64,000 bases of DNA from Thalassobaculum_A sp040219215 (GTDB lineage: Bacteria > Pseudomonadota > Alphaproteobacteria > Thalassobaculales > Thalassobaculaceae), in assembly GCF_040219215.1 (NCBI RefSeq), contig NZ_JAVJSX010000011.1, forward strand, positions 1-64,000, in the 5' to 3' direction. The first letter of the stretch is position 1, and the number at the start of each line of letters is the position of its first letter. Below the pieces are notes generated by a model. It had not been told where the DNA came from, searched no databases, and saw nothing but the letters and a program-made list of their open reading frames with translations. Of this stretch, positions 8,340-17,102 are shown in pieces. Both the position numbers and the translations under genes were made by a program.

Positions 8340-9548
8340 TCAGCCGCGGATTGCAGCTCCGCACAGCTTCGGCGCGTAGAGGGCGAGATACAGTCCGAAG
8401 GCCAACACCCAGCCCACTCCGGACCAATCGATCATCGGCGTGGAGACCGTCGGAACCAAAGCCGCTGTCACCCGCAACACGCTCGCAGCGGTGACAAGCA
8501 GATAGATGACAGCGGTCCCGCGATCGGCAGTCAGCGCCCGGCCGGTGTGGCCGAGGGTCGCCCGGGTCATCATCGCCAAGGTCATGGTACCGATGGCGCC
8601 GACACCGAAAGCATGCTGCACCGCGGCCTGGGGCACCGTATCGGGGGCCAGTGCGTGAATCGCCATGAAGGCGAACCCGATCGCGACCCACAGATAACCA
8701 AGATGCATGACCCAGACCAGCGGTTCCACCCCGGTCCGCCAGCCCCGCCACCGGGCGAGACGCAGCATGTGCCCGACGGCAACGAGACCTGCCAGCGCGC
8801 CAGTCACGAGCGCTTCCGGCCACGCCAGCCAGGCCGCGAAGGTTGCGACGGTTGCGAGCAGGACGGCTGCGTCGAAGCGTCCCGGTTCGACCGGCAATGG
8901 CACGCCGTATCCGTTACCAACCAGCCAGTTGCGGGTAAATGCCGGAATGACGCGTCCGCCGATCAGCGTGATCAACAGGATCATCGCCGCCAACCCCACC
9001 CGGTTGCCGAGGGTGCCGCCCCCGTCCAGCAGGCCGGCGGCGTCAGCATGAACCATCGCGTTTCCCACCAGCAGCGCCGCAGGGCCGGCGACCATCGGCA
9101 GATTTCGCCAGTTCCGGGCTACCCGAACCTGCCAAGCCGTGCGGCTGGTCAGTACCGCCAGGAAGCCGAGGTCCAGGGACGCAACGACCGCGACCCCCAC
9201 GACGTCGGGCATCAGCATCGCGATACGACCCAGCAACCAGACGCCGACCAGGGCAGCAAGGCCGAAACCGAGCAGCTTGGGCTGACCAGTCCAACTGGGC
9301 ACTGCAGTCAGCAGGAAGCCGCCGCCGATCCCCGCAGCGAAGCCATAGATCATCTCATGGGCATGCCAGATCAGCGGTCCGTAGGTGTCCCCGCCGGGTG
9401 CCACGGCGCCGGCAAGCGCGGCGAGCCAGATTCCAAGTGCAATAGCAGCCCAGGCGGCTCCGGCCAGGAAGAACGGCCGAAGCCCGACCTCCAGAAACGC
9501 CGGGGAGGCCTTTGCGGGAAGGATCGACAGCGGTCGATCGGCAGTCAT
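8340..9548 (-). CDS. nnrS: NnrS-family heme/copper membrane protein
   Basis: A 402-residue polytopic protein with about 12 hydrophobic segments. The blocks VGLRPFFLAGAAWAAI, LIWHAHEMIYGFAAGIGGGFLLTAVPSWTGQ and GGRVIPAFTRNW are diagnostic of NnrS. Members contribute to coping with NO and nitrosative stress during denitrification, and contain heme and copper in the best-studied case. It is the last gene of the nitrate reductase operon, 35 bp after the parvulin gene. Confidence 0.9.
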   Translation of the reverse strand: MTADRPLSILPAKASPAFLEVGLRPFFLAGAAWAAIALGIWLAALAGAVAPGGDTYGPLIWHAHEMIYGFAAGIGGGFLLTAVPSWTGQPKLLGFGLAALVGVWLLGRIAMLMPDVVGVAVVASLDLGFLAVLTSRTAWQVRVARNWRNLPMVAGPAALLVGNAMVHADAAGLLDGGGTLGNRVGLAAMILLITLIGGRVIPAFTRNWLVGNGYGVPLPVEPGRFDAAVLLATVATFAAWLAWPEALVTGALAGLVAVGHMLRLARWRGWRTGVEPLVWVMHLGYLWVAIGFAFMAIHALAPDTVPQAAVQHAFGVGAIGTMTLAMMTRATLGHTGRALTADRGTAVIYLLVTAASVLRVTAALVPTVSTPMIDWSGVGWVLAFGLYLALYAPKLCGAAIRG

Positions 9549-9583
9549 GATGATCTCCGTAGACGGATCTCGGTGCGCGGGCG

Positions 9584-10378
9584 CTACTGGACCAGCGGCG
9601 ATGCACCAGCGTCGAGGTCGACACCCTGCAGGTCGGCACTACCGGCGAGAATTTTCAGATACTGGGCGTTTGCGCGTCGCCAGACCGCCTCTCCCAGGTA
9701 TTCCGCGATCCGTTCGTGGACCATTTCGAACGGCAATTGCCGGCCCTCGATCCGTCGATCCAGGCGCAGCACATGGGCGCCGTATCGGGTCTTCACCGGG
9801 ACCGGGCAGAGCTGGCCTGACTCCAGAGCGAACAGGAACGTCTCGAACTCCGGGACCGTCTGGCCCTTGGACACCTGCCCGAGGGACCCGCCGGTCGACG
9901 CAGACGGACAGGCCGATCGAGCCTTGGCCAGTGCGGCAAAAGTGTCGGGCTGTCGCTGCAGGCCGGCGATCAGTTCTTCGGCCTCACCGCAGGCGGCGGC
10001 ATGGGCTGCCTTGTCGTCAACGGAAGCCGCCAGCAGGATGTGCGACGCTTCGAACAGGTCCGGGGTCCGGAACCGCTGCCGGTTGCTCTCGTAGTAGCGG
10101 CGGCAAGCCGCCTCGTCCGCTTCCGGCACCCGGACTTCACGCTCGAGCAGCCGTTCAATCAGCCCCTCTTCGGCGGTTCGCTCGCGACCGTCGCCGGCAT
10201 CCGCAGCTTCGGTCTCGAGCCCTTGGCGCCGTGCTTCCTGCAGTAGGAGTTCGCGCACGGCCAGTGCCCGGGCCGCCTCGTGCCAGGCATCGTCCGCGGA
10301 GGACGCAGGATGGTTCTGCATCTCGGCCGCGATTGCCGCCTCCGGGATCGCCACACCGTTCACGCTGAGCTGGGTCAT
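9584..10378 (-). CDS. Parvulin-type peptidyl-prolyl isomerase of the nar operon
   Basis: A 264-residue protein without a clear signal peptide. A helical N-terminal part is followed by a rotamase (PpiC/NifM-like) domain: FEASHILLAAS, then GGSLGQVSKGQTVPEFETFLFAL and PVKTRYGAHVLRLDRR. Parvulins of this kind are commonly placed directly after narI in alpha- and betaproteobacteria, where they probably help fold or assemble the nitrate reductase. It starts 7 bp after narI ends, so it is in the same transcript. Confidence 0.85.
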   Translation of the reverse strand: MTQLSVNGVAIPEAAIAAEMQNHPASSADDAWHEAARALAVRELLLQEARRQGLETEAADAGDGRERTAEEGLIERLLEREVRVPEADEAACRRYYESNRQRFRTPDLFEASHILLAASVDDKAAHAAACGEAEELIAGLQRQPDTFAALAKARSACPSASTGGSLGQVSKGQTVPEFETFLFALESGQLCPVPVKTRYGAHVLRLDRRIEGRQLPFEMVHERIAEYLGEAVWRRANAQYLKILAGSADLQGVDLDAGASPLVQ

Positions 10379-10385
10379 GGTCGCC

Positions 10386-11093
10386 TCATTTCGTCGAAAC
10401 CAGCGGCGCGCGCTTGCTGCGCACCACCTGATAGCCCGGCCGCCAGAGGTAGCGCACCGGGGCGCTGAGCATGTGAACCAGCCGGGTGAATGGGAACACC
10501 AGAAGGATTGTCAGACCAAGAAACAGGTGAGCCTTGAAGACCGGATGCACATCCCTGATGTAATCGGCCGCGGCTAGGTCGAGGATGAAGATGCCCTGCG
10601 CCCAGGACATGAACTTGACCATCTCGTGGCCGTCCATGTGACCGAGCGAGACCGGGATCGTCAGCAGCCCGAGGATCAGTTGCAGATACAGCAGGATCAG
10701 GATCGCAATGTCGCCGAACGACGAGGTCGAGCGGATCCGCGGATCGCCTAGCCGACGGTGCAGCAACATGGTCGCGCCGATCAGGCACACGATACCGGCC
10801 GCCCCACCAACTGCAATCGCTAGGCCCTGCTTGAAGCCGTGGCCGATCCCGAGAACGTCGAAGATCTGGATCGGTGTCAGCAGGCCGACTAGGTGCCCAA
10901 AGAACACGATCAGGATTCCGACGTGAAACAACACCGAGCCGAGAACCAGTTGCCGCCGGCGCAGCAGTTGGCTCGACCCGGAGCGCCAGGTATAGGGCTC
11001 CCGCTCGTAGCGGATGATGCTGCCGACCGCCAGGATCGTCAGGGCGATGTAGGGGTAGATCCCGAACAGCGCTGTCTGGAGAAAACCTGCCAT
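10386..11093 (-). CDS. narI: Respiratory nitrate reductase gamma subunit (cytochrome b)
   Basis: A 235-residue membrane protein, the quinol-oxidising b-type cytochrome of the membrane-bound nitrate reductase. It begins MAGFLQTALFGIYPYIALTILAVGSIIRYEREPYTWRSGSSQLL and has five membrane segments with His residues in positions expected for the two hemes (FHVGILIVFFGHLVG and FKAHLFLGLTILLVFPFTRLVH). I placed the start at 11093 because GAGGAGGG lies upstream; a 22-codon upstream extension has no family support. Confidence 0.93.
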   Translation of the reverse strand: MAGFLQTALFGIYPYIALTILAVGSIIRYEREPYTWRSGSSQLLRRRQLVLGSVLFHVGILIVFFGHLVGLLTPIQIFDVLGIGHGFKQGLAIAVGGAAGIVCLIGATMLLHRRLGDPRIRSTSSFGDIAILILLYLQLILGLLTIPVSLGHMDGHEMVKFMSWAQGIFILDLAAADYIRDVHPVFKAHLFLGLTILLVFPFTRLVHMLSAPVRYLWRPGYQVVRSKRAPLVSTK

Positions 11094-11106
11094 GGATCTG
11101 CCCTCC

Positions 11107-11826
11107 TCACAGGGGTCCGGTTCCGGGAGTCGGCCTGGACGGTGCCGTATCCGCGACAATCCGCTGCAGGATCAGCTCCGCCTTGGAGCACGCCGTATCC
11201 GGTCCTGCTTCGGGTCCGAACGCAACGGCGGATTCCTCCCAGGCCCGGTCGAGCGCCTCCAGATCGTTCGGGTCGTCGTCGGGCTCGGCTAGGGCTTCCG
11301 CTCGCTGGTCGTTCGAGACCACGCCGTCGGCCAGCGCCTCCAACGCTGCGAACACCGCTGCGTAATCGCTGCCGCGCTTGACCAGCCGTTCCCTCAGCGC
11401 GACCACGACGTGCAATGGCTGGCCGAGCAGTTCGCACGCCTCCTTGATCGGGCGTACCGCCAGGAATTCCAGGAACAACGGCAGGTAGTCCGGCAGTTCG
11501 CGGGCGGAGATCACCAGCCCGTTGTCGGCATATAGCGTCTGCAGGTCGACCATCGCTTGGCCGCGGTCCCGGCTCTCACCATGCACATGCTCGAACAGAT
11601 GCAGCGACAGCGACCGGGTGCGGTCGAACAAGAATACATAGCGCTCCTGGGCGTCGTACAGGTCGAGCCCTGCGAGTTGGTCGATCAGCCGGTACAGCTC
11701 CGGATGCCTGCGTTCCGGCAGCAAGCCTTCGGCAGCCAGCGCCGCCCTGAACTCCGCCGCCGCTCCCTGAACCTCGGCGGTCGGATACGACAGCAGAAGC
11801 GACAGCACCTTGAACGTCCGGATCAT
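11107..11826 (-). CDS. narJ: Nitrate reductase assembly chaperone NarJ
   Basis: A 239-residue NarJ/TorD-family helical chaperone that holds apo-NarG during molybdenum-cofactor insertion and is not part of the final enzyme. Visible family blocks are MIRTFKVLSLLLSYPTAEVQ, YVFLFDRTRSLSLHLFEHVHGESRDRGQAM and NELPDYLPLFLEFLA-like (here ARELPDYLPLFLEFLA). The ATG at 11826 shares one base with the narH stop (TGATG), indicating translational coupling; the longer upstream frame is narH in another register. Confidence 0.93.
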   Translation of the reverse strand: MIRTFKVLSLLLSYPTAEVQGAAAEFRAALAAEGLLPERRHPELYRLIDQLAGLDLYDAQERYVFLFDRTRSLSLHLFEHVHGESRDRGQAMVDLQTLYADNGLVISARELPDYLPLFLEFLAVRPIKEACELLGQPLHVVVALRERLVKRGSDYAAVFAALEALADGVVSNDQRAEALAEPDDDPNDLEALDRAWEESAVAFGPEAGPDTACSKAELILQRIVADTAPSRPTPGTGPL

Positions 11827-13352
11827 CAGAACACCTCCGTCGGAGTCTTTACGGTCTTGCGCTTGGGACTGGAGAACAGGTTGCCGGCCGAACTGCCGCC
11901 AGAGCAGCCGTTGCCGAAGCTGAAGCCGCATGAACCGCGGACGTCGTAGGCGTCTTCGGTCTCCTCGCGGTGCGAACTCGGGATCACGAAGCGGTCCTCG
12001 TAATTCGCGATCGCCATCACGTGGTACATCTCGTCGATCTGCGCCGGGGTCAGGCCAACCCGATCAGCGATCGCTGCATCGATCACGCCGTCAATAGTCT
12101 TGGCCCGCATGTAGCCGCGCATCGCCAGCATGCGCTCCAGCGCCAGAGCAACCGGCTCTTCCTTGCCGGCGGTCAGCAGGTTGGCGAGGTAGCGCAGCGG
12201 AATCCGCAGGCTGCGGACATCCGGCATGTCGCCGTCCACGCCAATCTTGCCGGCCTCGGCCGCCGATTGGATCGGCGACAGCGGCGGCACGTACCAAACC
12301 ATAGGCAGGGTCCGGTATTCCGGATGCAGCGGGAACGCCACCTTCCAGTCCATGGCCATCTTGTAGACCGGCGAATTCTTCGCCGCGTCGAGCCACGCCT
12401 CCGGAATCTCGTCCTTGCGCGCCTGCTCGATCACCGCCGGGTCGTTCGGGTCCAGGAAGATCGAGAGCTGGGCCTCGTACAGGTCCTGTTCGTCGGGGGC
12501 CGACGCCGCTTCCTCGATCCGGTCGGCGTCGTACAGCAACACCCCAAGATAGCGGATTCGGCCGACGCAGGTCTCCGAGCACACCGTCGGCTGCCCGGCC
12601 TCGATCCGCGGGTAGCAGAAGATGCACTTCTCCGACTTACCGCTCGACCAGTTGTAGTAGATCTTTTTGTACGGACAGCCCGACACGCACATCCGCCAGC
12701 CCCGGCACTTCTCCTGGTCGATCAGGACGATGCCGTCCTCCTCGCGCTTGTAAATCGCACCGGAGGGACAAGCTGCCACGCAGGTCGGGTTGAGGCAGTG
12801 CTCGCACAGCCTCGGCAGGTACATCATGAAGGTGTTCTCGAACTGGCCGTAGATCTCCTTCTCGACGCCTTCGAAGTTCACGTCCTTGGAGCGCTTGGAG
12901 AACTCACCTCCGAGGATCTCCTCCCAGTTCGGTCCCCAGTCGATCTTCTCCATGCGCTCGCCGGTGATCAGCGAGCGGGGACGCGCCGTCGGGGTCGCCT
13001 TGGAGTCCGGCGCGGTCTGGAGATGCTCGTAGTCGAAGGTGAACGGCTCGTAGTAGTCGTCGATCTCCGGCAGGTCCGGGTTGCCGAAGATCTTCGCCAG
13101 GACCCGCCACTTGGCTCCCATCTTCGGCTGCAGCTTGCCGCCTTTTGTGCGGACCCAGCCGCCGTTCCACTTCTTCTGGTTCTCCCATTCCTTGGGGTAC
13201 CCGATCCCAGGCTTGGACTCGACGTTGTTGAACCACGCGTATTCCATACCCTCGCGGTTGGTCCAGACGTTCTTGCAGGTCACTGAGCAGGTGTGGCACC
13301 CGATGCATTTGTCGAGGTTCAACACCATGCCGATCTGAGCACGGATCTTCAT
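11826..13352 (-). CDS. narH: Respiratory nitrate reductase beta subunit (iron-sulfur)
   Basis: A 508-residue electron-transfer subunit with four cysteine clusters: CIGCHTCSVTCKNVW near the N-terminus, CEHCLNPTCVAACPSG, CRGWRMCVSGCP and CIFCYPRIEAGQPTVCSETC. The Trp replacing a Cys in CRGWRMC marks the [3Fe-4S] site normal for NarH. Length and order match the family. Its start overlaps the narG stop by 4 bases (ATGA). The C-terminal tail is Gly/Ser/Cys rich (CGFSFGNGCSGGSS), longer than in enteric NarH. Confidence 0.95.
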   Translation of the reverse strand: MKIRAQIGMVLNLDKCIGCHTCSVTCKNVWTNREGMEYAWFNNVESKPGIGYPKEWENQKKWNGGWVRTKGGKLQPKMGAKWRVLAKIFGNPDLPEIDDYYEPFTFDYEHLQTAPDSKATPTARPRSLITGERMEKIDWGPNWEEILGGEFSKRSKDVNFEGVEKEIYGQFENTFMMYLPRLCEHCLNPTCVAACPSGAIYKREEDGIVLIDQEKCRGWRMCVSGCPYKKIYYNWSSGKSEKCIFCYPRIEAGQPTVCSETCVGRIRYLGVLLYDADRIEEAASAPDEQDLYEAQLSIFLDPNDPAVIEQARKDEIPEAWLDAAKNSPVYKMAMDWKVAFPLHPEYRTLPMVWYVPPLSPIQSAAEAGKIGVDGDMPDVRSLRIPLRYLANLLTAGKEEPVALALERMLAMRGYMRAKTIDGVIDAAIADRVGLTPAQIDEMYHVMAIANYEDRFVIPSSHREETEDAYDVRGSCGFSFGNGCSGGSSAGNLFSSPKRKTVKTPTEVF

Positions 13353-16300
13353 TCCGCAGCCTCCTTGGCCTGGTCAGCCGGCCCCTCGAGCCAGTCGACC
13401 TTGTCCATTTTCCGGATGATCACGAACTCGTCGCGGTTGGAGCCGACGGTGCCGTAATAGTTGAATCCGTATGACAGCTGGGCGTAGCCGCCGATCATGT
13501 GCGTCGGCTTCAACACCGCGCGGGTCACCGAATTGTGGATACCGCCGCGCCGGCCGGTCATCTCCGAGCCCGGCATGTTCACGATCTTTTCCTGGGCGTG
13601 ATACATGAAGAGAGTGCCCTCCTTCATGCGTTGGGACACCACCGCGCGGGCGACCAGGGCGCCGTTCGCGTTGTAGGCCTCGACCCAATCGTTGTCCTGA
13701 ATGCCCGCCTTGGCGGCATCGGTCTCGCTCAGCCACACCACCGGCCCGCCGCGGCTTAGCGTCAGCATCAGCAGGTTGTCGGTGTAGGTGGAGTGGATGC
13801 CCCACTTCTGGTGCGGCGTAATGAAGTTCAGCACCACCTGCGGCCGGTCGCTATCGCCCTTTAGCAGCGGTGTCACTGTCTTGGTGTCGATCGGCGGACG
13901 GTAGACGCAGAAGCCCTCGCCGAACGCCCGCATCCAGAGATGATCCTGGTAGAGCTGCTGTCGCCCGGTCAGGGTGCGCCAGGGGATCAGCTCGTGGACG
14001 TTGGTGTAGCCGGCGTTGTAGCAGACCTTCTCGGACTCGATCCCCGACCAGGTCGGCGAACTGATGATCTTGCGGGGTTGCGCGACCACGTCGCGGAACC
14101 GGATCTTCTCGTCCTCCTTGGGCATTGCCAGATGGGTGTGTTCGCGACCGGTGAACTTCTCCAACGCGGTCCAGGCCTTGACGGCCACCTCACCGTTGGT
14201 CTCCGGCGCCAGGCTCAGAATCACCTCGGTGGCGTCGATATCGGATTCGATCCGCGGCAGCCCCTTGGTCGGTCCGTCTTCGGTGACGGTTCCGTTCAAT
14301 TGGCCGAGCAGTTCAACCTCGTGCTCGGTGTTCCAGGCGATACCCTTGCCGCCATTGCCGATCGAGGTCATCAGCGGGCCAAGCGCAGTGAACCGTTTGT
14401 AGAGATTCGGATAGTCGCGTTCGACCACGCTGATCTGCGGCATGGTCAGGCCCGGGATCGCGTCGGCGTCGCCCTTGCGCCAATCCTTCACGTCCATCGC
14501 CTGGGCGATCTCGCCGGGCGTATCGTGCAGGATCGGCGTCAGCACCACGTCCTTTTCGACCCCCAGGACCTCGGGCGCGATTTCTGAGAACCGCTTGGCG
14601 AGGCCCTTGTAGATCTGCCAATCGCTGCGCGATTCCCACACCGGATCTACCGCCGCCGTTAGCGGGTGGATGAACGGGTGCATGTCCGAGGTGTTGAGGT
14701 CGTTCTTCTCGTACCAGGTGGCGGTCGGCAGGACGATGTCGGAGTAGACGCAGGTAGTCGACATCCGGAAGTCGAGAGTGACCAGCAGGTCGAGTTTGCC
14801 CTTCGGTGCCTCGTCGTGCCACTGCGCCTCGCGGACGCCCTGCGCGCCCTCCTCGCCAAGATCCTTGCCGAGGACGCCGTGGTCGGTTCCCAGCAGGTGC
14901 TTCAGGAAATACTCATGACCCTTGCCGGACGAGCCCAGCAGGTTGGAGCGCCACACGAACATGTTGCGCGGCCAGTTCTTCTCGCCATCGGGGTTCTCGC
15001 ATGACATCCGCAGCGTGCGGTCCTTCAGCCCCTCGACCACATAGTCCTTGACCTCCTGGCCGGCAGCCGCGGCAGCCGCGGCGATCGTCAACGGATTGGT
15101 CTCGAGCTGCGGCGCCGACGGCAGCCATCCCATGCGTTCCGCGCGAATATTGTAATCGATCAGCGTGCCGTCCCACGGGCCTTCCGGCGCCGTCGGCGAC
15201 AGGATCTCGGAGACTTTCAGGGTCTCGTATCGCCACTGGTCGGTGTGGGCGTAGAAGAACGAGGTCGAGTTCATCTGCCGCGGCGGCCGCCCCCAGTCGA
15301 GGCCGAAGGCGAGCGGCAGCCAACCGGTCTGCGGGCGCAGCTTCTCCTGCCCGACATAGTGCGACCACCCGCCACCGGATTGTCCGACGCAGCCGCACAT
15401 GACCAGGAGGTTGATGATCCCCCGGTAGTTCATGTCCATGTGGTACCAGTGGTTCAACCCGGCACCGAGGATCACCATCGACTTGCCGTTGGTCTTCTCG
15501 GCGTTGCGGGCGAACTCGCGGGCCACCGTCACGATGCTGTCGGCCGGAACGCCGGTGATGCGTTCGGCCCAGGCTGGCGTGTAGGGCACGTCCTCGTCGA
15601 ACCCCATGGCGACATTCTCCCCGCCGAGCCCCCGATCGAGACCGTAGTTGGCGACAAACAGGTCGAACACGGTCGCTACCAGCGCGTCCCCTTCCACCAG
15701 GGCGACCTTCTTGGCCGGCACCCTTCGGATCTGCACGGACTCATGCTCGGTGGACGCGAAGTGCTCGTGCTTGAGATTGCCGAAATACGGGAAGCCGACC
15801 TCGACCACGTCGTCGTGCCGGGCCTTGTCGATAAAGGTCAACTCGAGCTCGACGTCGCGTCCCCCGGCTTCCTTGGGCTCCAGGTTCCACTTGCCGGACT
15901 CGCCCCAGCGGAAGCCCACGGAACCCTTCGGCACCACAACATCACCGGAGACCCGGTCGACGGCGACCGGCTTCCAGTCCGGGTTGTTCGCTTGGCCGAG
16001 CCCACCAGTGAACTCCGAGGCGCGGACCAGCCGCTCCGGGATGTAGTGGCCGTCCTTCTTCACCAGTCGGACCAGCATGGGCATGTCGGTATAGCGTCGG
16101 CAGTAGTCCTCGAAGTACTTGGCTTTACGGTCGATATGGAACTCGCGCAGAACCACATGGCCCAGCGCCATGGCGAGGGCGGAGTCGGTGCCCTGCTTGG
16201 GGTGCAGCCACAGGTCGGAAAACTTGGCGGCCTCGGAATAGTCCGGGCTGACCACCACGCTCTTGGCGCCCTTGTAACGGACCTCGGTGTAGAAATGCGC

Positions 16301-17092
16301 GTCTGGTGTCCGGGTCTGCGGGACGTTCGAACCCCACAGGATCAGGAAGCCGGAGTTATACCAGTCGGCACTCTCCGGCACGTCGGTCTGCTCGCCCCAG
16401 GTCTGCGGGCTGGCCGGCGGCAGGTCGCAGTACCAGTCGTAGAACGACATGCTGACGCCGCCGAGCAACGACAAGTAACGCGAGCCCGCCGCGTAGGAGA
16501 CCATCGACATCGCCGGGATTGGCGAGAACCCGATCACCCGGTCGGGGCCGTAGGTCTTGGCGGTATACGCGTTGGCCGACGCGATAATCTCGTTGACCTC
16601 GTCCCAGTTCGCCCGGACGAAGCCACCGAGCCCCCTGCGCGACGTGTAGGAATGGCGCTTGACCGGATCCTCGACGATTGATGCCCAGGCAGCCACCGGC
16701 GTCCGCAGGATCCGAGCCTCACGCCAGAGCTTGAGCAGGACCGACCGTACCAACGGGTATTTCACCCGGTTCCCCGAGTACATGTACCAGCTGTAGCTGG
16801 CCCCGCGAGAACAACCGCGCGGCTCGTGGTTCGGGAGGTCCGGACGGGTCCTCGGGTAGTCGGTCTGCTGGGTTTCCCAGGTGACGATTCCGCCTTTGAC
16901 GTAGATCTTCCAGGAGCAGGAGCCGGTGCAGTTCACGCCATGGGTCGATCGCACGGTCTTGTCGTGCTGCCAGCGCTTGCGGTAGCCGTCCTCCCAGCGC
17001 CGATCCTCGCCCGTGGTGATCCCGTGCCCTTCGGCGAACGGCTCGACCGGGGCGGCGGACAGAAAGTTGAGGCGATCGAGGAGATGGCTCAT
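13349..17092 (-). CDS. narG: Respiratory nitrate reductase alpha subunit (molybdenum)
   Basis: A 1247-residue catalytic subunit reducing nitrate to nitrite on the cytoplasmic face. The N-terminal His-Cys cluster for the FS0 centre is visible in THGVNCTGSCSWKIY, and the molybdenum-ligand region in LILWGSNVPQTRTPDAHFYTE. Further family blocks include MVILGAGLNHWYHMDMNYRG and CVYSDIVLPTATWYEKNDLNTSDMHPF. Length is full (about 1240-1250). It starts 10 bp after narK ends. No sign of truncation or shift. Confidence 0.96.
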   Translation of the reverse strand: MSHLLDRLNFLSAAPVEPFAEGHGITTGEDRRWEDGYRKRWQHDKTVRSTHGVNCTGSCSWKIYVKGGIVTWETQQTDYPRTRPDLPNHEPRGCSRGASYSWYMYSGNRVKYPLVRSVLLKLWREARILRTPVAAWASIVEDPVKRHSYTSRRGLGGFVRANWDEVNEIIASANAYTAKTYGPDRVIGFSPIPAMSMVSYAAGSRYLSLLGGVSMSFYDWYCDLPPASPQTWGEQTDVPESADWYNSGFLILWGSNVPQTRTPDAHFYTEVRYKGAKSVVVSPDYSEAAKFSDLWLHPKQGTDSALAMALGHVVLREFHIDRKAKYFEDYCRRYTDMPMLVRLVKKDGHYIPERLVRASEFTGGLGQANNPDWKPVAVDRVSGDVVVPKGSVGFRWGESGKWNLEPKEAGGRDVELELTFIDKARHDDVVEVGFPYFGNLKHEHFASTEHESVQIRRVPAKKVALVEGDALVATVFDLFVANYGLDRGLGGENVAMGFDEDVPYTPAWAERITGVPADSIVTVAREFARNAEKTNGKSMVILGAGLNHWYHMDMNYRGIINLLVMCGCVGQSGGGWSHYVGQEKLRPQTGWLPLAFGLDWGRPPRQMNSTSFFYAHTDQWRYETLKVSEILSPTAPEGPWDGTLIDYNIRAERMGWLPSAPQLETNPLTIAAAAAAAGQEVKDYVVEGLKDRTLRMSCENPDGEKNWPRNMFVWRSNLLGSSGKGHEYFLKHLLGTDHGVLGKDLGEEGAQGVREAQWHDEAPKGKLDLLVTLDFRMSTTCVYSDIVLPTATWYEKNDLNTSDMHPFIHPLTAAVDPVWESRSDWQIYKGLAKRFSEIAPEVLGVEKDVVLTPILHDTPGEIAQAMDVKDWRKGDADAIPGLTMPQISVVERDYPNLYKRFTALGPLMTSIGNGGKGIAWNTEHEVELLGQLNGTVTEDGPTKGLPRIESDIDATEVILSLAPETNGEVAVKAWTALEKFTGREHTHLAMPKEDEKIRFRDVVAQPRKIISSPTWSGIESEKVCYNAGYTNVHELIPWRTLTGRQQLYQDHLWMRAFGEGFCVYRPPIDTKTVTPLLKGDSDRPQVVLNFITPHQKWGIHSTYTDNLLMLTLSRGGPVVWLSETDAAKAGIQDNDWVEAYNANGALVARAVVSQRMKEGTLFMYHAQEKIVNMPGSEMTGRRGGIHNSVTRAVLKPTHMIGGYAQLSYGFNYYGTVGSNRDEFVIIRKMDKVDWLEGPADQAKEAAE

Positions 17093-17102
17093 TGAAGCCT
17101 CC

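Noticed and set aside
11970..13286. 438-codon antisense frame over narH
   Set aside because: Shadow frame; narH on the other strand has all expected cysteine clusters.
15245..16681. 478-codon antisense frame over narG
   Set aside because: Shadow of the narG frame with no protein-like features.
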